NCBI GenBank assembly: GCA_032690845.1
Contig: CM064424.1
Coordinates: 37,833,511-37,897,510, forward strand
Source: Eleusine coracana subsp. coracana
Taxonomy: Eukaryota; Streptophyta; Magnoliopsida; Poales; Poaceae
Length of the DNA: 64,000 nt
Direction of reading: 5' to 3'
The position numbers and the translations under genes are program-made. Numbering within the stretch: position 1 is the stretch's first letter; each line of letters starts with the position of its first letter. This document shows, one piece after another, positions 23,031 through 34,489 of the stretch. The notes under the pieces are model-generated. The model searched no databases. It was not told where the DNA came from and saw only the letters and a list, made by a program, of their open reading frames with translations.

Positions 23031-24129
23031 CATGGTAGGAGCAATATTAAATGGAGAATGAATTTCATTACTTTGCATAACTAGTTTTAAATTTAAACAA
23101 GGTCATACTTTTTTACTATTTAGACACTCTAAAATTCATGTTATTTTATGATTATTATTTTTAATTAATAGTTTTCAACTTTTTGTGCCCTCCTATATGT
23201 GATTCAAATCACTACTAGTTTTTATGCCTCAACCTTGCTAACATCTACAACCTAGCATTTTGAGTTTTATACTCTCATCATGTCTTTTCAATTTGACTCA
23301 AGATTGTAATATTACTCAACATTGTATTCTCTAGCATTATGTCTTTTCAATTTGACTCTCATCATTTTTACTATTAAGCGTTGCAACAACGGCATCACTA
23401 TAAACAATACTTTATAGTTACATAAAAAGTTGTGGGTTCATCTAGAGGGATTATTAACATTCATTGCTCTTGCCGATGGGTAATTAGATATATAATTGGC
23501 GGTTAATGCCTTTATGGTTGTAGAGGTTTGACAGGATGCAATTTGCTAGTGCATCAGAAATTATAAAATTCTTATCTTATAACTATAAAATTCTCATCTC
23601 AGTTTTTAATAGTACAAATGCTATGTTTTCAATAAAATATCCTACATTGATCTTGTTTTGCAAGGAAAAATCATACAACTGTATTTCTGAAATCTGCTAA
23701 CCAATCATATCTTGAGTCATAAAGTTAGGAAAGAATAGTCAATTGCATGCATGCAATGATTACAGGAGGAGAGAGAGGCGTGAGATTTGACTGTATGCAT
23801 AGCGGTTGCATGTATTCTGGTTCGTGGGTGGGTGCCTTAGCCTGGTTGGCTGGTGCGCAGGCTTGGTCCCATCATTGTAACTATTTGTGATTGTACATGC
23901 TGGTATTTATCTTTCTCGTGTATTATTTATCACTGCTACCGCCTTATGTGGGATGTTCATTATTTTTCTTTGAAAATTTTATGAGTTCTTGACAAGAATA
24001 TCATATAATTTGGTAAAAGTTCACATTTCCTTATGAGTTCACTATATGTTACACTATAGCGGTTCCTTGTCTGATGAGTTTCTTTGTGGCCCCGTGGGCT
24101 CAATGATATTTTACTTGTTTACTGGAGGT

Positions 24130-24371
24130 GCACTAATGCATTCAATGGATTTTATGCTTTTGCTTTGCTAAGTTTATATTCTGAACACAAATTTTTTTAT
24201 GATTTATACATTCTAAAAAGCTCATATTTTCAACGGATGTTTTTATGACTTTGCACTAATACATTCAATGGATTTTATGCTTTGGCTTTGCTAAGTTTAT
24301 ATGCTTAACACAAATTTTTTATAATATATACATTCTCAAAAGCTCATATTTTCAACGGATGTTTTTATGAC
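24130..24371. repeat. tandem duplication, unit 123 bp
   Basis: GCACTAAT..CATTCAATGGATTT begins at 24130 and again at 24253. Both units end with CAACGGATGTTTTTATGACT. The copies are about 90% identical, so this is younger than the 22495 duplication. Confidence 0.92.
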
Positions 24372-25422
24372 TTATTATCATCGTTAAAATTTATAATTTC
24401 ACATGCCTTAGATATTTGACCTAGATACGTAATTATTTTTCTAGCTCCACCTTGCTAATATTTATTACTTAACATTTTGATAACATCTCTATAGTTGCAA
24501 GCAAAGATAGGGATTCTGCTCTATCGCCATCCTGGGTTATTTCTACCTTTATGCGTTCTACATTTTTGAACCCAAGAGGATAGTCCGATGGTCATCTCAA
24601 ACTATCCTTTATGGCTTAATATTTAAAATTTATGATCTTAAATTACTAGTATTGATGCCAGTGATCTTCAAGTTTACTGAGAGTTTACAATCCTGAGTTA
24701 CTAGTTTTTATGTTGTTTCACCTACCTATGTTAATATTTATGCTCTCAACTAATATTTTTTACCAGTCACTATATACTAACTTTATGATCCCATGCCACT
24801 AATCCTTCAGCCAAAACAATAATACATCTAAATGATTTGTTTATAATTTAACATTATTAGTTTTTATGTAGAAACCAACAAATTTTAATGATTTATGGTT
24901 TGCACAGAAATAATCAAATATGCTGGTACATTATAATTTCATATCACTAGTTTTTATGAGCCGACCATACTAGTATTTCTGAGTCACACATATGTTAAGA
25001 AATTTGATTAAGAATGTTTCTATAATTGACATATGAGAACTTTATCTCAAATCACTAGCTTTTGTACCAAAAAATTGTATTAATTAATTACACATCATTA
25101 TATTTATGATTTAATAATTTTAGATTTATACTCCTACCATGCTAACCGGTTGTATGTCTGTATGGCAAACAACAATGAAAGCTTTCATTGAATATTGATG
25201 GTAGGAACAAATAAAAAAGGAATACTAATAGTACATGGAAGGGATGTCATGTGCCCTTTGCATGCAGGCATGCACTAACTGGAATTTTAATGCACCGATA
25301 AATGGGATTTTTATTGATTTGGTTACATGCATGTACGATGGTGGGAACCTGGCTTGCCTGGTGCGGTAGTGTGGCCTGGGTACTGAATAAGCTATTTAGT
25401 ACACAGAGTATCAAATAGTGCT

Positions 25423-25426
<4 letters not shown>

Positions 25427-25488
<62 letters not shown>
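25427..25488. repeat. (TA)n microsatellite
   Basis: About 62 bp of TA dinucleotides at the right edge of the AT-rich unit. Confidence 0.98.
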
Positions 25489-25489
<1 letters not shown>

Positions 25490-25883
25490 TACATACTAAA
25501 TTTGGTGCCGTCGTCTCTTCCTGCCCCCTACCTCAATTTTTTGTATTCGGAGGACGGAGGTGTCCTACTTACGTCCGTACCTGCGAAGAAGAATCGGACA
25601 TGATGTTATTTTTAAGGGAAAGGAAAGACCGTGCCCACGCGATCTGGTGCCCCTTCCTTGCCTCTACTCGTCTTCTTGCGTCATATTTATGCACATGACC
25701 ATAGAGGGATATGGCATCGTTGATGATAGAGAGCTTTGCAGTAGAGATGCGCCCGAAGTGGCCACTTGCGTCAAAAGCGTTGCCGTTGGATGGCTAATTA
25801 TTAGTCTCTGAGAAGCAGCTTCATCTTGCCGCAGCACGATAACCGAGGCTGATGTGGCATCCATGTTCCCATGGAAGTGCTAG
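25489..25883. other. unassigned sequence, partly GC-balanced
   Basis: More genic in composition than its surroundings but with no recognised product. It ends in GCTAG, the left target duplication of the next retrotransposon. It may continue at 33002. Confidence 0.3.
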
Positions 25884-25993
25884 TGTTGAAATATGATCCA
25901 AATTCTAACATCGCTGAGACGTCTAGGAGGTGTGAGAGGTGGAGTCCTTTCATGTTACGAGTCATATTATATAGGGATTTATTTTCTTAGTTA

Positions 25994-26058
<65 letters not shown>

Positions 26059-26229
26059 TGTGTTTCACGAGAAGAGTTGAGAGAGATTCATTATATTTTT
26101 CTTACTTTTGTAATTCTTCATCATATAGTGAAGATCACCGGTTGATGTCCGTGATTTTTTTCATGTAAGGATTTTTTCACGTAAAATCTGTGTCTCATTT
26201 GATCTTGTTTTATATATTACTTACTAACA
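25884..26229 (+). repeat. 5' LTR with expanded TA tract
   Basis: This 346-bp LTR is 39 bp longer than its partner, mainly because a (TA)n run at about 25998-26056 has expanded. The 3' LTR has only a short CATATATATACAT there. AATGGTATCATGAACC follows as a degenerate primer binding site. Confidence 0.93.
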
Positions 26230-26794
26230 AATGGTATCATGAACCGGACACAAGATTGATTAAAAAAATATTAGAATTTATCGCTGTTTTTCCACCGCTG
26301 TGGAATTCTTTTTGCGCCGCAGCCGCCGATCTGGTTTCAGCCTCCGATTCGTTTTTTAGACGTCGCCAGATCTCCGATTCGTACGCGCCTGGAGTTCGCT
26401 CCGCGTCGCCGAATTAAAATCGTCCGCGTCGTGAGTTTTTTCTCCGATCCGATCGATTTCTCCTATCGGCTGACTATTGTTGTGGAGTTTCTGGATCCTC
26501 CTCCTGCGGCGTCAAATTCTAGGGCGAGCAGCAAGCAAGATTCGTTGCTCCGTGCCGCATTAATTCCCGAGTTGCTCCATGCCGCATTAATTCCTGAAGA
26601 CAACTCCACTTGAGCCGTGAAAAAGCAATTGGGTGACTTTTGCTTGCTGCACCCGGTCTTTACACCAGGAGATTGGTTTCTGTCCATGCTGCTGAGCGTA
26701 CACGTAAGTGTACACAGGGTTCTGCAGATTTCGTTTCGTGCACACGAGACTGTACCAAAGGTGCTGCAGATTGATTATTGTTGAGTTTTCTTTG

Positions 26795-27200
26795 ATGGAT
26801 TCTCTTAAGTATGATGTTCTGCTGCTAGACCGTGATACACAGTTTACTCTTTGGCAAGTTAAGATGAGAGCAATATTAGCGTAAACCGATTTGAATGATG
26901 CGTTTGATGGTTTCTCTGATAAGAAGAAAGAACTTTGAACCGATGAAGAAAAACGTCGTGATTGTAAGGCTCTTTTACAAATTCATCTTCATTTATCTAA
27001 CAATATTTTATAAGAGGTTTTGCATTAGAAAACCGCCGTTGTATTATGGCTCAAGCTAGAGTTGATCTGCATGTCTAAAAATCTCACTAGCAAGATGCAT
27101 TTGAAGATGAAATTATTCACACACAAGCTGCAAGAGGTGATTCTTTGGTCTCTCATTTGTCAGTCTTCAAGGAGATTGTTTCGGACCTAGCGTCCATAAA
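26795..27200 (+). pseudogene. copia gag remnant (Tork-like)
   Basis: From the ATG at 26795 the frame starts MDSLKYDV and soon reads LWQVKMRAIL, an N-terminal gag signature. Stops follow at about 26882 (TAA), 26937 (TGA), 27010 (TAA) and 27027 (TAG). Later gag text (SKMHLKMKLF, VFKEIVSDLAS) is in other frames. The gag C-terminus with its zinc knuckle is missing: near 27200 the sequence jumps straight to the region before the protease. Confidence 0.8.
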
Positions 27201-28789
27201 GGTAAATCTAATGATGATGGTAATGCCACTGTTGCTTCTGCTGATAGCAGTTCTGATGGTGATATTCTCGTTGCTTATGTTGGATGTGCTAAAGTTAATG
27301 ATGAATGGGTTCTTGATTCTACCTGCTTGTTTCATATTTGCATTAACAGAGATTGGTTTTCTACTTATTAATCTGTCCATAGTGGAGGCTCTGTTTTGAT
27401 GGTTGATAGCACACCTTGTAAGGTAGTAGGCATGGAATCTTTTCAGATTAAGATGTCTGATGGTATTGTCAGGACATTGACAGATGTGAGGCATGTTCCA
27501 ACTATGACGAGAAATCTCATTTCATTAAGTACTCTTGATCGTAAAGGGTATAAGTACTCCGCTGAAGGTGGAGTTATGAAGGTAATTAAAGGCTCTCTTG
27601 TTGTTATGAAAGGTAATTTATTATCTACCAATTTATATCTTCTTCAAGGCACTATAGTTATTGGCAATGTTTCTGTTTCTACCAAGTCATTATCTGATTC
27701 TGATGCTACTAATCTTTGGCATATGCGTCTTGGGCATATGAGTGAGCTTGGTATGACAGTTTTGAGCAAGAGAGGACTTCTTGATGGGCATGACATCACT
27801 AAGCTGGATTTCTGTGAGCATTGTGTATTTGGCAAACACAAGAGGGTGAAGTTCAACACTTCGGTTCACACAACTGAAGGCATTCTTGATTATGTGCATT
27901 CTGATTTATGAGGGCCAGCTCATAAGAGTTCTTTTGGAGGTGCTCATTATATGTTAACCATTATTGATGATTATTTAAGATAGGTTTAGCCTTATTTTCT
28001 GAAGCATAAATCAGAAGTATTTTTTGCATTCAAAGAGTGAAAGACTATGGTGGAGAATCAAACTAAGAGAAAGGTGAAGGTTCTTCGCAGTGATAATGGG
28101 ACGGAATTATGTTCTAATGCTTTTAATTCTTATTGTAAGTCTCATGGTATTGTGAGACACCGCACTGTTGCTCATACACCTCAACAAAATGGTGTGGCTG
28201 AGCGTATGAACATGACTATCATCTCTAAGACCCGTTGCATGTTGTCTAATGCTGGCTTGAATAGGCATTTCTGGACTGAGGCTGCTTCCACTGCTTGTTT
28301 TTTCATTAATCGTTCTCCCTCTATTGCTATTGATAAGAAGACTCCAATTGAGGTATGGTCTGGTTCTCTAGCAAATTATTCTGAATTGAGAGTTTTTGGT
28401 TGTCCTGCTTATGCTTATGTTGATACTGGTAAATTTGAGCCCAGAGCTATTAAGTGCATTTTTCTTGGTTATGCTTCTGGTGTTAAAGGTTATAGATTGT
28501 GGGATCCTGAATCTAAAAGTTTCTTACTAGCAGAAGTGTTGTCTTTAATGAATCTACTATGTCTACTAATGCTCCTGTTCAGAGTTTGCAGACTTCAAGT
28601 GTGCAGGTGGAGCATGTTATTGATTCAGCACATACACCAGATATTGATGTCACAGATGCACCTATTGATGATGATTCACCTGTTATCCCACATTCTTCTC
28701 CCGTTGTGCAGTCTCCATAACATTCTATTGCAGCTGGAAGGTCTAGGAGGCCTCATGTTCGACCCAAGAGGTTAATTGAGGAATGTAAT
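27201..28789 (+). pseudogene. copia pol remnant, protease and integrase part
   Basis: Protease (NDEWVLDSTC, near 27300), pre-integrase zinc-binding segment (LWHMRLGHM ... CEHCVFGKH, 27715-27840) and integrase core are present, with the SDNGTE and QQNGVAER motifs near 28088-28205. In-frame stops occur at about 27370, 27909, 27981 and 27987. A shift near 28525 scrambles the linker before RT. The frame is cut at 28789 by the gypsy insertion, whose duplication is GTAAT, and resumes at 30984. Confidence 0.9.
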
Positions 28790-29240
28790 TGTTATGGGCC
28801 AGGCCGACCCAGAGGCAGCAGGCTGGCGTGCCCAATCTATGGCCAGCAGGGCCGGCACACCAGGGGGGAGCAGCCCAGCCCCCCTTTCCAAAAGTGGCTA
28901 GAGCTAGGGATTGATAAAATAGGAGAGATTAATTAGAATATTTAGGAAGTTTAAATTATTTGGAAAGATAAGGTTGCAGTTCGATTAGGATTCCATGTTA
29001 GGTTTGCTTGAGACTCAAGAAAAGACCCTCATATATATGTGGGCAATTGTAATTGATCTCTCCAAGAAATAAGAAGGGATTTTCCCATCTATTCTCCTGC
29101 CATCCTCTTGCCCTGCGCCTCCCCCTCCTCTCGCGCCGCCCCTGCCCTAGCCGCCACCACCACCTCCCCACGCCACCGTCGTCGACCAGCCGGGTCGCCG
29201 GCCTCGCCCTCCCTTCCCTCTTCCAAGTTTGCACATAACA
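28790..29240 (+). repeat. 5' LTR of the gag-only gypsy element
   Basis: 451 bp, TG...CA, with a CATATATATG box near 29030. It is followed by CTTGGTATCCAGAGGCC, a Met-tRNA-like primer binding site. Confidence 0.95.
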
Positions 29241-29281
29241 CTTGGTATCCAGAGGCCACTCCGATCCTCGCCGCCACCACC

Positions 29282-30508
29282 ATGTCTTCGTCATCATCCT
29301 CTGCTGCGATCCCCGCCATGCCTAAGCTTCCGGACACAGTTCAGGATTTGTCGACCTTCTACGGCCTCTTCAAGGACTTCGCCTAGGGCTTCGAGATGGT
29401 GACCAAGCATTGCATCTCCACCATGGATCATGCTATCGAGGCCATTGCTGCTGTGGAGCTCCTCACCAATAACCCGATGATCCAGGCCAAGCTCCGCGAG
29501 AAGGAAGAAGCTGCCCGCCGGGCGGCAGCCCTTGCTGCCGCAAAGAAGGCCATCGAGGACGTCTACGGCAAGCCCTCCACCAATTTCACCGACAAAGATC
29601 TCGAGAGCATGGTACACACTGCCGTAGGAGGCACCCCTCCTCCACCGCCACAGGAGGAGGCACCACTTCCGGCGCCCGATGTCGACCTCGCTGTTCCGCG
29701 CTACCACAAGCTCTCCTTCCCCACCTTCGACGACAAGGAGGACCCCCTGCCCTGGCTGAACCGCTGCGAGCAATTTTTTCAGGGCCAGAAGATCAAGCCG
29801 GCAGAGCAAGTGTGGTACGCTTCCTACCACTTGACGGGGGCAGCTCAGCAGTGGTACATGCGCCGCACTAAGGACGGGGCCATCACCTCTTGGAGCCTTT
29901 TCATTCGTCTGGTGAACGAGAGATTCGGGCCCCCGACACGCGCCAACCCTTTGGGCGAGCTCGCTACTCTTCGGCGCACTTCGATGATGGACGACTACAC
30001 GAAGAATTTCCTAGCGCTCGTAGCTCACGTTGGGGACCTACAGGAGCTTCAACAAGTCAGCATCTACATTGCTGGTCTTCTGGAGCCCCTCAAGACGGAG
30101 GTTGAGCTCAACAAACCCGTTGATATGGAGGAAGCCATGAGCCTGGCTCATGCTTACAAGCGCAAAGCTCAGATCACAGCGGAGTACTTGGCCTAGGTAT
30201 TTAAACAGAACAGTTCTACTTCGCGTGCTTACTTTGCTGCTCCTCGCCCTTCTGCCAAGCCAGGCATCCCAGCTGCTCCGACCGTCGCTTCGACTGGTAC
30301 TCCAACGGCAACACAAGGCAACCGACCCTTCAAGTGCCTCACTACCGAGGAGATGGCGGAATGTCGTTGCTTGAACCTCTGTTTCAACTATGATGAGCAG
30401 TTTTCTAGGGGTCACAAGTGTAAGAACCTCTTCTACATCGAGATGCTCAGCAACCTCATCGACGTCGACATCTCCGACGACAACTCCTTGATGGCGATCC
30501 TTAGCTCT
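29282..30508 (+). pseudogene. Ty3/gypsy gag with two amber stops
   Basis: One frame runs from ATG 29282 to the G tract at 30509, broken only by TAG at 29384-29386 and 30194-30196. The middle segment (29396-30196) contains the Retrotrans_gag domain: YHKLSFPTFDDKEDPLPWLN, then WYASYHLTGAAQQWY and VNERFGPP. The last segment has a zinc-knuckle motif (CFNYDEQFSRGHKC, near 30380-30421). Both stops sit in GCCTAGG, so each may have been CAG (Gln) changed by one C-to-T transition. Gag would form the particle that packages the element's RNA. The frame ends just after the knuckle, near where protease would begin. Confidence 0.85.
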
Positions 30509-30532
30509 GGGGGGGGGGGGGGGGGTCACAAG
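30509..30532 (+). other. G17 tract and TCACAAG next to the 3' LTR (plus-strand primer region)
   Basis: A run of 17 G (30509-30525) and then TCACAAG precede the 3' LTR, where a polypurine tract is expected. GGGGTCACAAGTGT here duplicates the sequence in the zinc-knuckle region at about 30409-30422. Confidence 0.6.
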
Positions 30533-30983
30533 TGTTATGGGCCAGGCCCGCCTAGAGGCAGCAGGCCAGCGCGCCTAATCTATGGCCAGCAGGGCCGGCG
30601 CGCCAGGGGGGAGCAGCCTAGCTCCCCTTTCCAAAAGTGGCTAGAGTTAGGGATTGATAAAATAGGAGAGATTAATTAGAATATTTAGGAAGTTTAAATT
30701 ATTAGGAAAGATAAGGTTACAATTCGATTAGGATTCCATGTTAGGTTTGCTTGAGACTCAAGAAAAGACCCTCATATATATGTGGGCAATTGTAATTGAT
30801 CTCTCCAAGAAATAAGAAGGGATTTTCCCATCTATTCTCCTGCCCTCCTCTTGCCCTGCGCCTCCCCCTCCTCTCACGCCACCCCTGCCCTAGCCGCCGC
30901 CACCACCTCCCCACACCGCCGCTGTCGACCAGCCGGGTCGCCGGCCTCCTCCTCCCTTCCCTCTCCCAAGTTTGCACATAACA
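30533..30983 (+). repeat. 3' LTR of the gag-only gypsy element
   Basis: 451 bp, same length and ends as the 5' LTR. An open frame from 30851 runs out of this LTR into the interrupted copia RT, a chimeric reading frame. Confidence 0.95.
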
Positions 30984-32593
30984 GTAATATTGCTGCTTAT
31001 GCTTTGAGTTGTGCAGAAGATGTTGAAGGTAGTGCTGAACCTTCTAATTATTCTGAGGCTATTTCTTCTGTGGATTGCAACAATTGGGTTACCGCTATGC
31101 AAGATGAGATGGAGTCACTTGAAAAGAATGGTACTTGGGATTTAGTACCATTGCCTAAAGAGAAGAAGCCCATTCGTTGCAAGTGGATTTTCAAGAGAAA
31201 GGAGCCGATTTCTCCTAATGAAACAGCAAGGTATAAAACAAGGTTGGTTGCTAAAGGCTATAGTCAAATTCCAGGTATTGACTATAATGATGTCTTTTCT
31301 CCTGTTGTGAAACATAGCTCTATTCGCACTTTACTTAGTATTGTTGCTATGCATGATTATGAGCTTGAGCAATTAGATGTTAAAACTGTATTCTTACATG
31401 GAGAGTTGAATGAGGACATTTTTATGGATCAACCAGAAGGTTTTGCTATTCCTGAAAAAGAACACCTTGTTTGTAAGTTAAAGAAATCTCTTTATGGTTT
31501 GAAACAATCTCCTAGACAGGGGTATAAGAGATTTGACTCCTTTATGCTCTCTCATGGTTTTAAGCATTCTAATTATGATAGTAGTGTTTATTTGAAGACC
31601 GTTAATAGTTCAGCTATTTATTTGCTTCTATATGTCGATGATATGTTGATTGCTGCAAAAGATAAGTCAGAAATAGCCAAATTAAAAGTACAATTGAGTA
31701 ATGAATTTGAGATGAAGGATTTGGGTGCAGCAAAGAAAATTCTTGGCATGGAGATTATTATAGAGAGGCAGTCTGGCAAGTTATATCTTAGTTAGAAAGG
31801 GTATATTGAAAAGGTCCTTCGTCGTTTCAATATGTATAATACTAAACCAGTGAGTACTCCTTTAGCTCCACATTTCAGATTATCTTCAGCTCTATGTCCT
31901 GAGTCAGATTATGATATTGAGTACATGTCTAGAGTTCCTTATACCAGCGCAGTTGGTTCTCTTATGTATGCTATGGTTTGCTCTCGTCCTGATTTGTCAT
32001 ATGCACTGAGTTTTGTCAGTAGATACCTGTCTAATCCTGGTAGAGAGTATTGGAAAGGAGTTCAATGGATTTTGAGATATATGCGTGGTACTTCTAGTGC
32101 TTGTTTGCAGTTTGGGAAATCTGGAGATGGAATTGTTGGTTATGTTGACTCAGATTATGCTGATAATTTGGACAGAAGGAGATCTCTCACAGGTTATGTT
32201 TTCACCATTGGTGGTTGTGCTATTAGTTGGAAAGCTTGCTTACAGTCTACTGTTGCTTTATCAACTACTGAAGCTGAATATATGGCTCTTTCTGAAGCAT
32301 GTAAAGAAGCTATTTGGCTTCGAGGTTTATATACTGAGCTTTATGGAGATGATTCTTGCACTACTATATTTTGTGATAGTCAGAGTGCTATTTGCCTTAC
32401 AAAAGATCAGATGTTCTATGAAAGGACAAAACATATTGATGTGAGGTATCATTTTATCCGAGATGTTATTGCTATTGGTGATATTAAAGTATGCAAGATC
32501 CGTACTCATTTTAATCCTGCTGATATGATGATAAAGCCAGTTCCCACTACTAAGTTTGAGTTATGCTCAAGGTTGGTTGGTGTTACAGTTTAA
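30984..32593 (+). pseudogene. copia pol remnant, RT and RNase H part
   Basis: After the nested insertion, RT begins at NWVTAMQDEMESLEKNGTW (near 31085) with the YVDD motif at 31631-31642, and RNase H follows (DSDYADNLDRRRSLTGY, near 32146). One in-frame TAG at 31793 separates the two open stretches (to 31795, and 31832-32593). This part is better preserved than gag or integrase. Confidence 0.92.
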
Positions 32594-32694
32594 GTCCTAG
32601 TGACTTGTTGGCACACGGTGCTATTTATTATTGAAGGGAGTTTATTGATGATCCTTCATTTGATACAAGATGAAATTTGTCTCAAGGTGGAGTT

Positions 32695-33001
32695 TGTTGA
32701 AATATGATCCAAATTATAGCCTCGCTGGGGATGCCTAGGAGGTGTGAGAGGTATAGTCCTCCCACGTTACGGGTCATATTATGTAGGGATTTATTTCCTT
32801 AGTTATCCACTCATATATATACATCTTGTGTGTTATGCGAGAAGAGTTAAGAGAGACTCATTGTATTTTTCCTGCTTTTGTAACTCTTCATCATATAGTG
32901 AAGATCGCCGGTTGACGCTCGTGGTTTTTTTCCTCGTAAGGATTTTTTTCACGTAAAATCTATGTCTTGTTTGATCTTGTTTTACTCATTATTTGCTAAC
33001 A
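32695..33001 (+). repeat. 3' LTR of the Tork-like element
   Basis: 307 bp, same ends as the 5' LTR. It is preceded by CTCAAGGTGGAGTT, a plausible polypurine tract. Confidence 0.93.
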
Positions 33002-34074
33002 GCTAAATCGATAAATCATGATTGATCTCTAACAAAGCGCGATAATCTTCTTTCTGCTTCAGTTCGACAACGCCGTCTCCCTGGCATCCACCCAAAGCAT
33101 GTCGTCATCATTGCATCAGATTTACTCAGCGACCTGGATCGAGGACCTTCATTACTTGTTGCTACAGAAAATCCATTGGCGGTAATCACCAGTGTCAAAA
33201 ATTCATCGACCACAGTGCTGCACTACCGCTGCAGGGAATACGACGTCGCCGTGTCTTCTCCTCCAAAAGTTTCGCTAGAAGCAAAAGAAGTGAATCACGA
33301 ACTCCCTCATTGCTGCATGGGATCACGCGAGACTACTCTGTTGTTTTAAAAGGTACGATATTTTATTTGTTCGTAGCAGTTGTAATGGGACATTAAGTGC
33401 ACGTAGATTTCTTATCCATTCATCAGTTCAGCTGGTGTATCAGCTGTGTTGTTATATAAATGGATCTGAGTACTGCATATCGATAGGCAGCTGTAGAATC
33501 TCATCATCCAGACTCAACCGTGATGCTTTATAAGGTGATTCTTCAGATGAGCCAAGCCGCAGGTCAATTATACACAACGGGTTAATAAACACTACATTTG
33601 CCAAATGCCTTAATTAAAATAAATATTTGCACTAAGTGACTTTTTTGTGCTCCTTCATTCATAACATATTTAAAAGATAGAGTCACATTTTCCAAATCAT
33701 TCTAATGTCATATTATCATATTCCATCAGTTCATGGGTAGTTGATTAGGACAAAAATACATCAAAATATGCCAGGTGGACATAGTATTTCAAACTGTCTA
33801 ATTTGTTTCCACACCCCACTGCTTTGATTTTTTAAGCTAAATACCAACTGTAACTTTTTTTCAGAGATTCAATGAGCAAAGCAAAGCATTGTGTTTAATA
33901 TGAGAATTTCAGTCTATCTTGTAGAGTTTTTCGTATTGATTCTTAACGAAAACCTCAAATGAGCAAAGCAAAGCATTTTAGTTAAGCAAATCATTTTCCT
34001 ATATCAAGACTTAAACTGGATTCTGTCCGCAAGCTGTAAGTTTTGATATAGGAGCGCTTTATGTTTAGTACATA
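33002..34074. other. unassigned sequence, possible Helitron body
   Basis: The first 330 bp look more genic (GC-balanced) and the rest is AT-rich. No protein is recognised. It lies upstream of a Helitron-type 3' end at 34522 and may be Helitron cargo. Confidence 0.3.
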
Positions 34075-34178
34075 CTCCCTCCCTCCGTTCTCTAAATATT
34101 GCTGTTAGGATAACAGAGTTAGTTTAAATTTGAACTAAATTTGGTGTCTTAACGACAACATGTGGAGAACGGAGGGAG
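34075..34178. mobile_element. Stowaway MITE (Tc1/mariner)
   Basis: Starts CTCCCTCCCTCCGTTC and ends GAACGGAGGGAG, the classic Stowaway inverted repeat, flanked by TA on both sides. 104 bp, non-coding. Confidence 0.93.
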
Positions 34179-34489
34179 TATACTTTATGCTTATTCATTT
34201 TGTACATGCACATCATGACATTATATATGTAGTGTTCATTGCATGCAATAAGGGTTTGACAAAACACATAGAATCTTCTCTGAGTGATTTTTTTTTTGCA
34301 CAATTAGCCTAATGCATTTCTAATCTTTTGCAGGTTACAGCCTGCAGCTGTCCTCTGTGTAACTCTCAGAAGGGGCATAAATAGAGGTAGCACACCGATA
34401 ATTTCTTGCTATCCCTTGTCTTTCTGTGACAGGTAATTTTTCTTTATCTCCATTGTTCTTTGAGTCCAGATCTTTTATTTGTAATGTTT

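Larger units (their letters stand above)
21561..25410. mobile_element. 3.85-kb AT-rich non-coding unit with palindromic inverted ends
   Basis: Next to the left (TA)n is a near-perfect palindrome, GGGTACTGAATA ... TATTCAGTACCC (21571-21597). The sequence GGGTACTGAATAAGCTAT recurs at 25378-25402, 18-24 bp before the right (TA)n. Read in reverse complement, the right end aligns with the left over about 37 bp (TTCAGTACCC then C/AGSCCAC), so the pair behaves as terminal inverted repeats. The interior has no ORF above background. It shows at least two internal tandem duplications and a strong excess of TTTATG. It may be a non-autonomous DNA element that inserted in a TA microsatellite. The family is not recognised. 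Confidence 0.45.
28790..30983 (+). mobile_element. gag-only, non-autonomous Ty3/gypsy element nested in the copia element
   Basis: Two 451-bp LTRs (28790-29240 and 30533-30983), both TGTTATGGGCC...CACATAACA, are flanked by exact GTAAT duplications (28785-28789 and 30984-30988). Between them is only a gypsy gag with a zinc knuckle; protease beyond its first residues, RT, RNase H and integrase are absent. By hand count the LTRs differ at about 26 of 451 positions (about 94% identity). It must have relied on enzymes from an autonomous relative. Confidence 0.95.
25884..33001 (+). mobile_element. Ty1/copia retrotransposon (Tork/Tnt1-like), decayed and interrupted
   Basis: Direct repeats 25884-26229 and 32695-33001 both start TGTTGAAATATGATCC and end CTAACA. 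The flanks GCTAG and GCTAA are a 5-bp duplication with one mismatch. Gag, protease, integrase, RT and RNase H occur in copia order, split at 28789/30984 by a gypsy element. Stops and a shift make it non-coding. Wording in protease and integrase (WVLDSTCLFHI, LWHMRLGHMSELGM) is Tork/Tnt1-like. Confidence 0.95.

Noticed and set aside
29089..29830. Long minus-strand open frames opposite the gypsy LTR and gag (for example 29294-29830)
   Set aside because: They are antisense shadows of GC-rich LTR and gag coding, with low-complexity composition and no recognisable domain.
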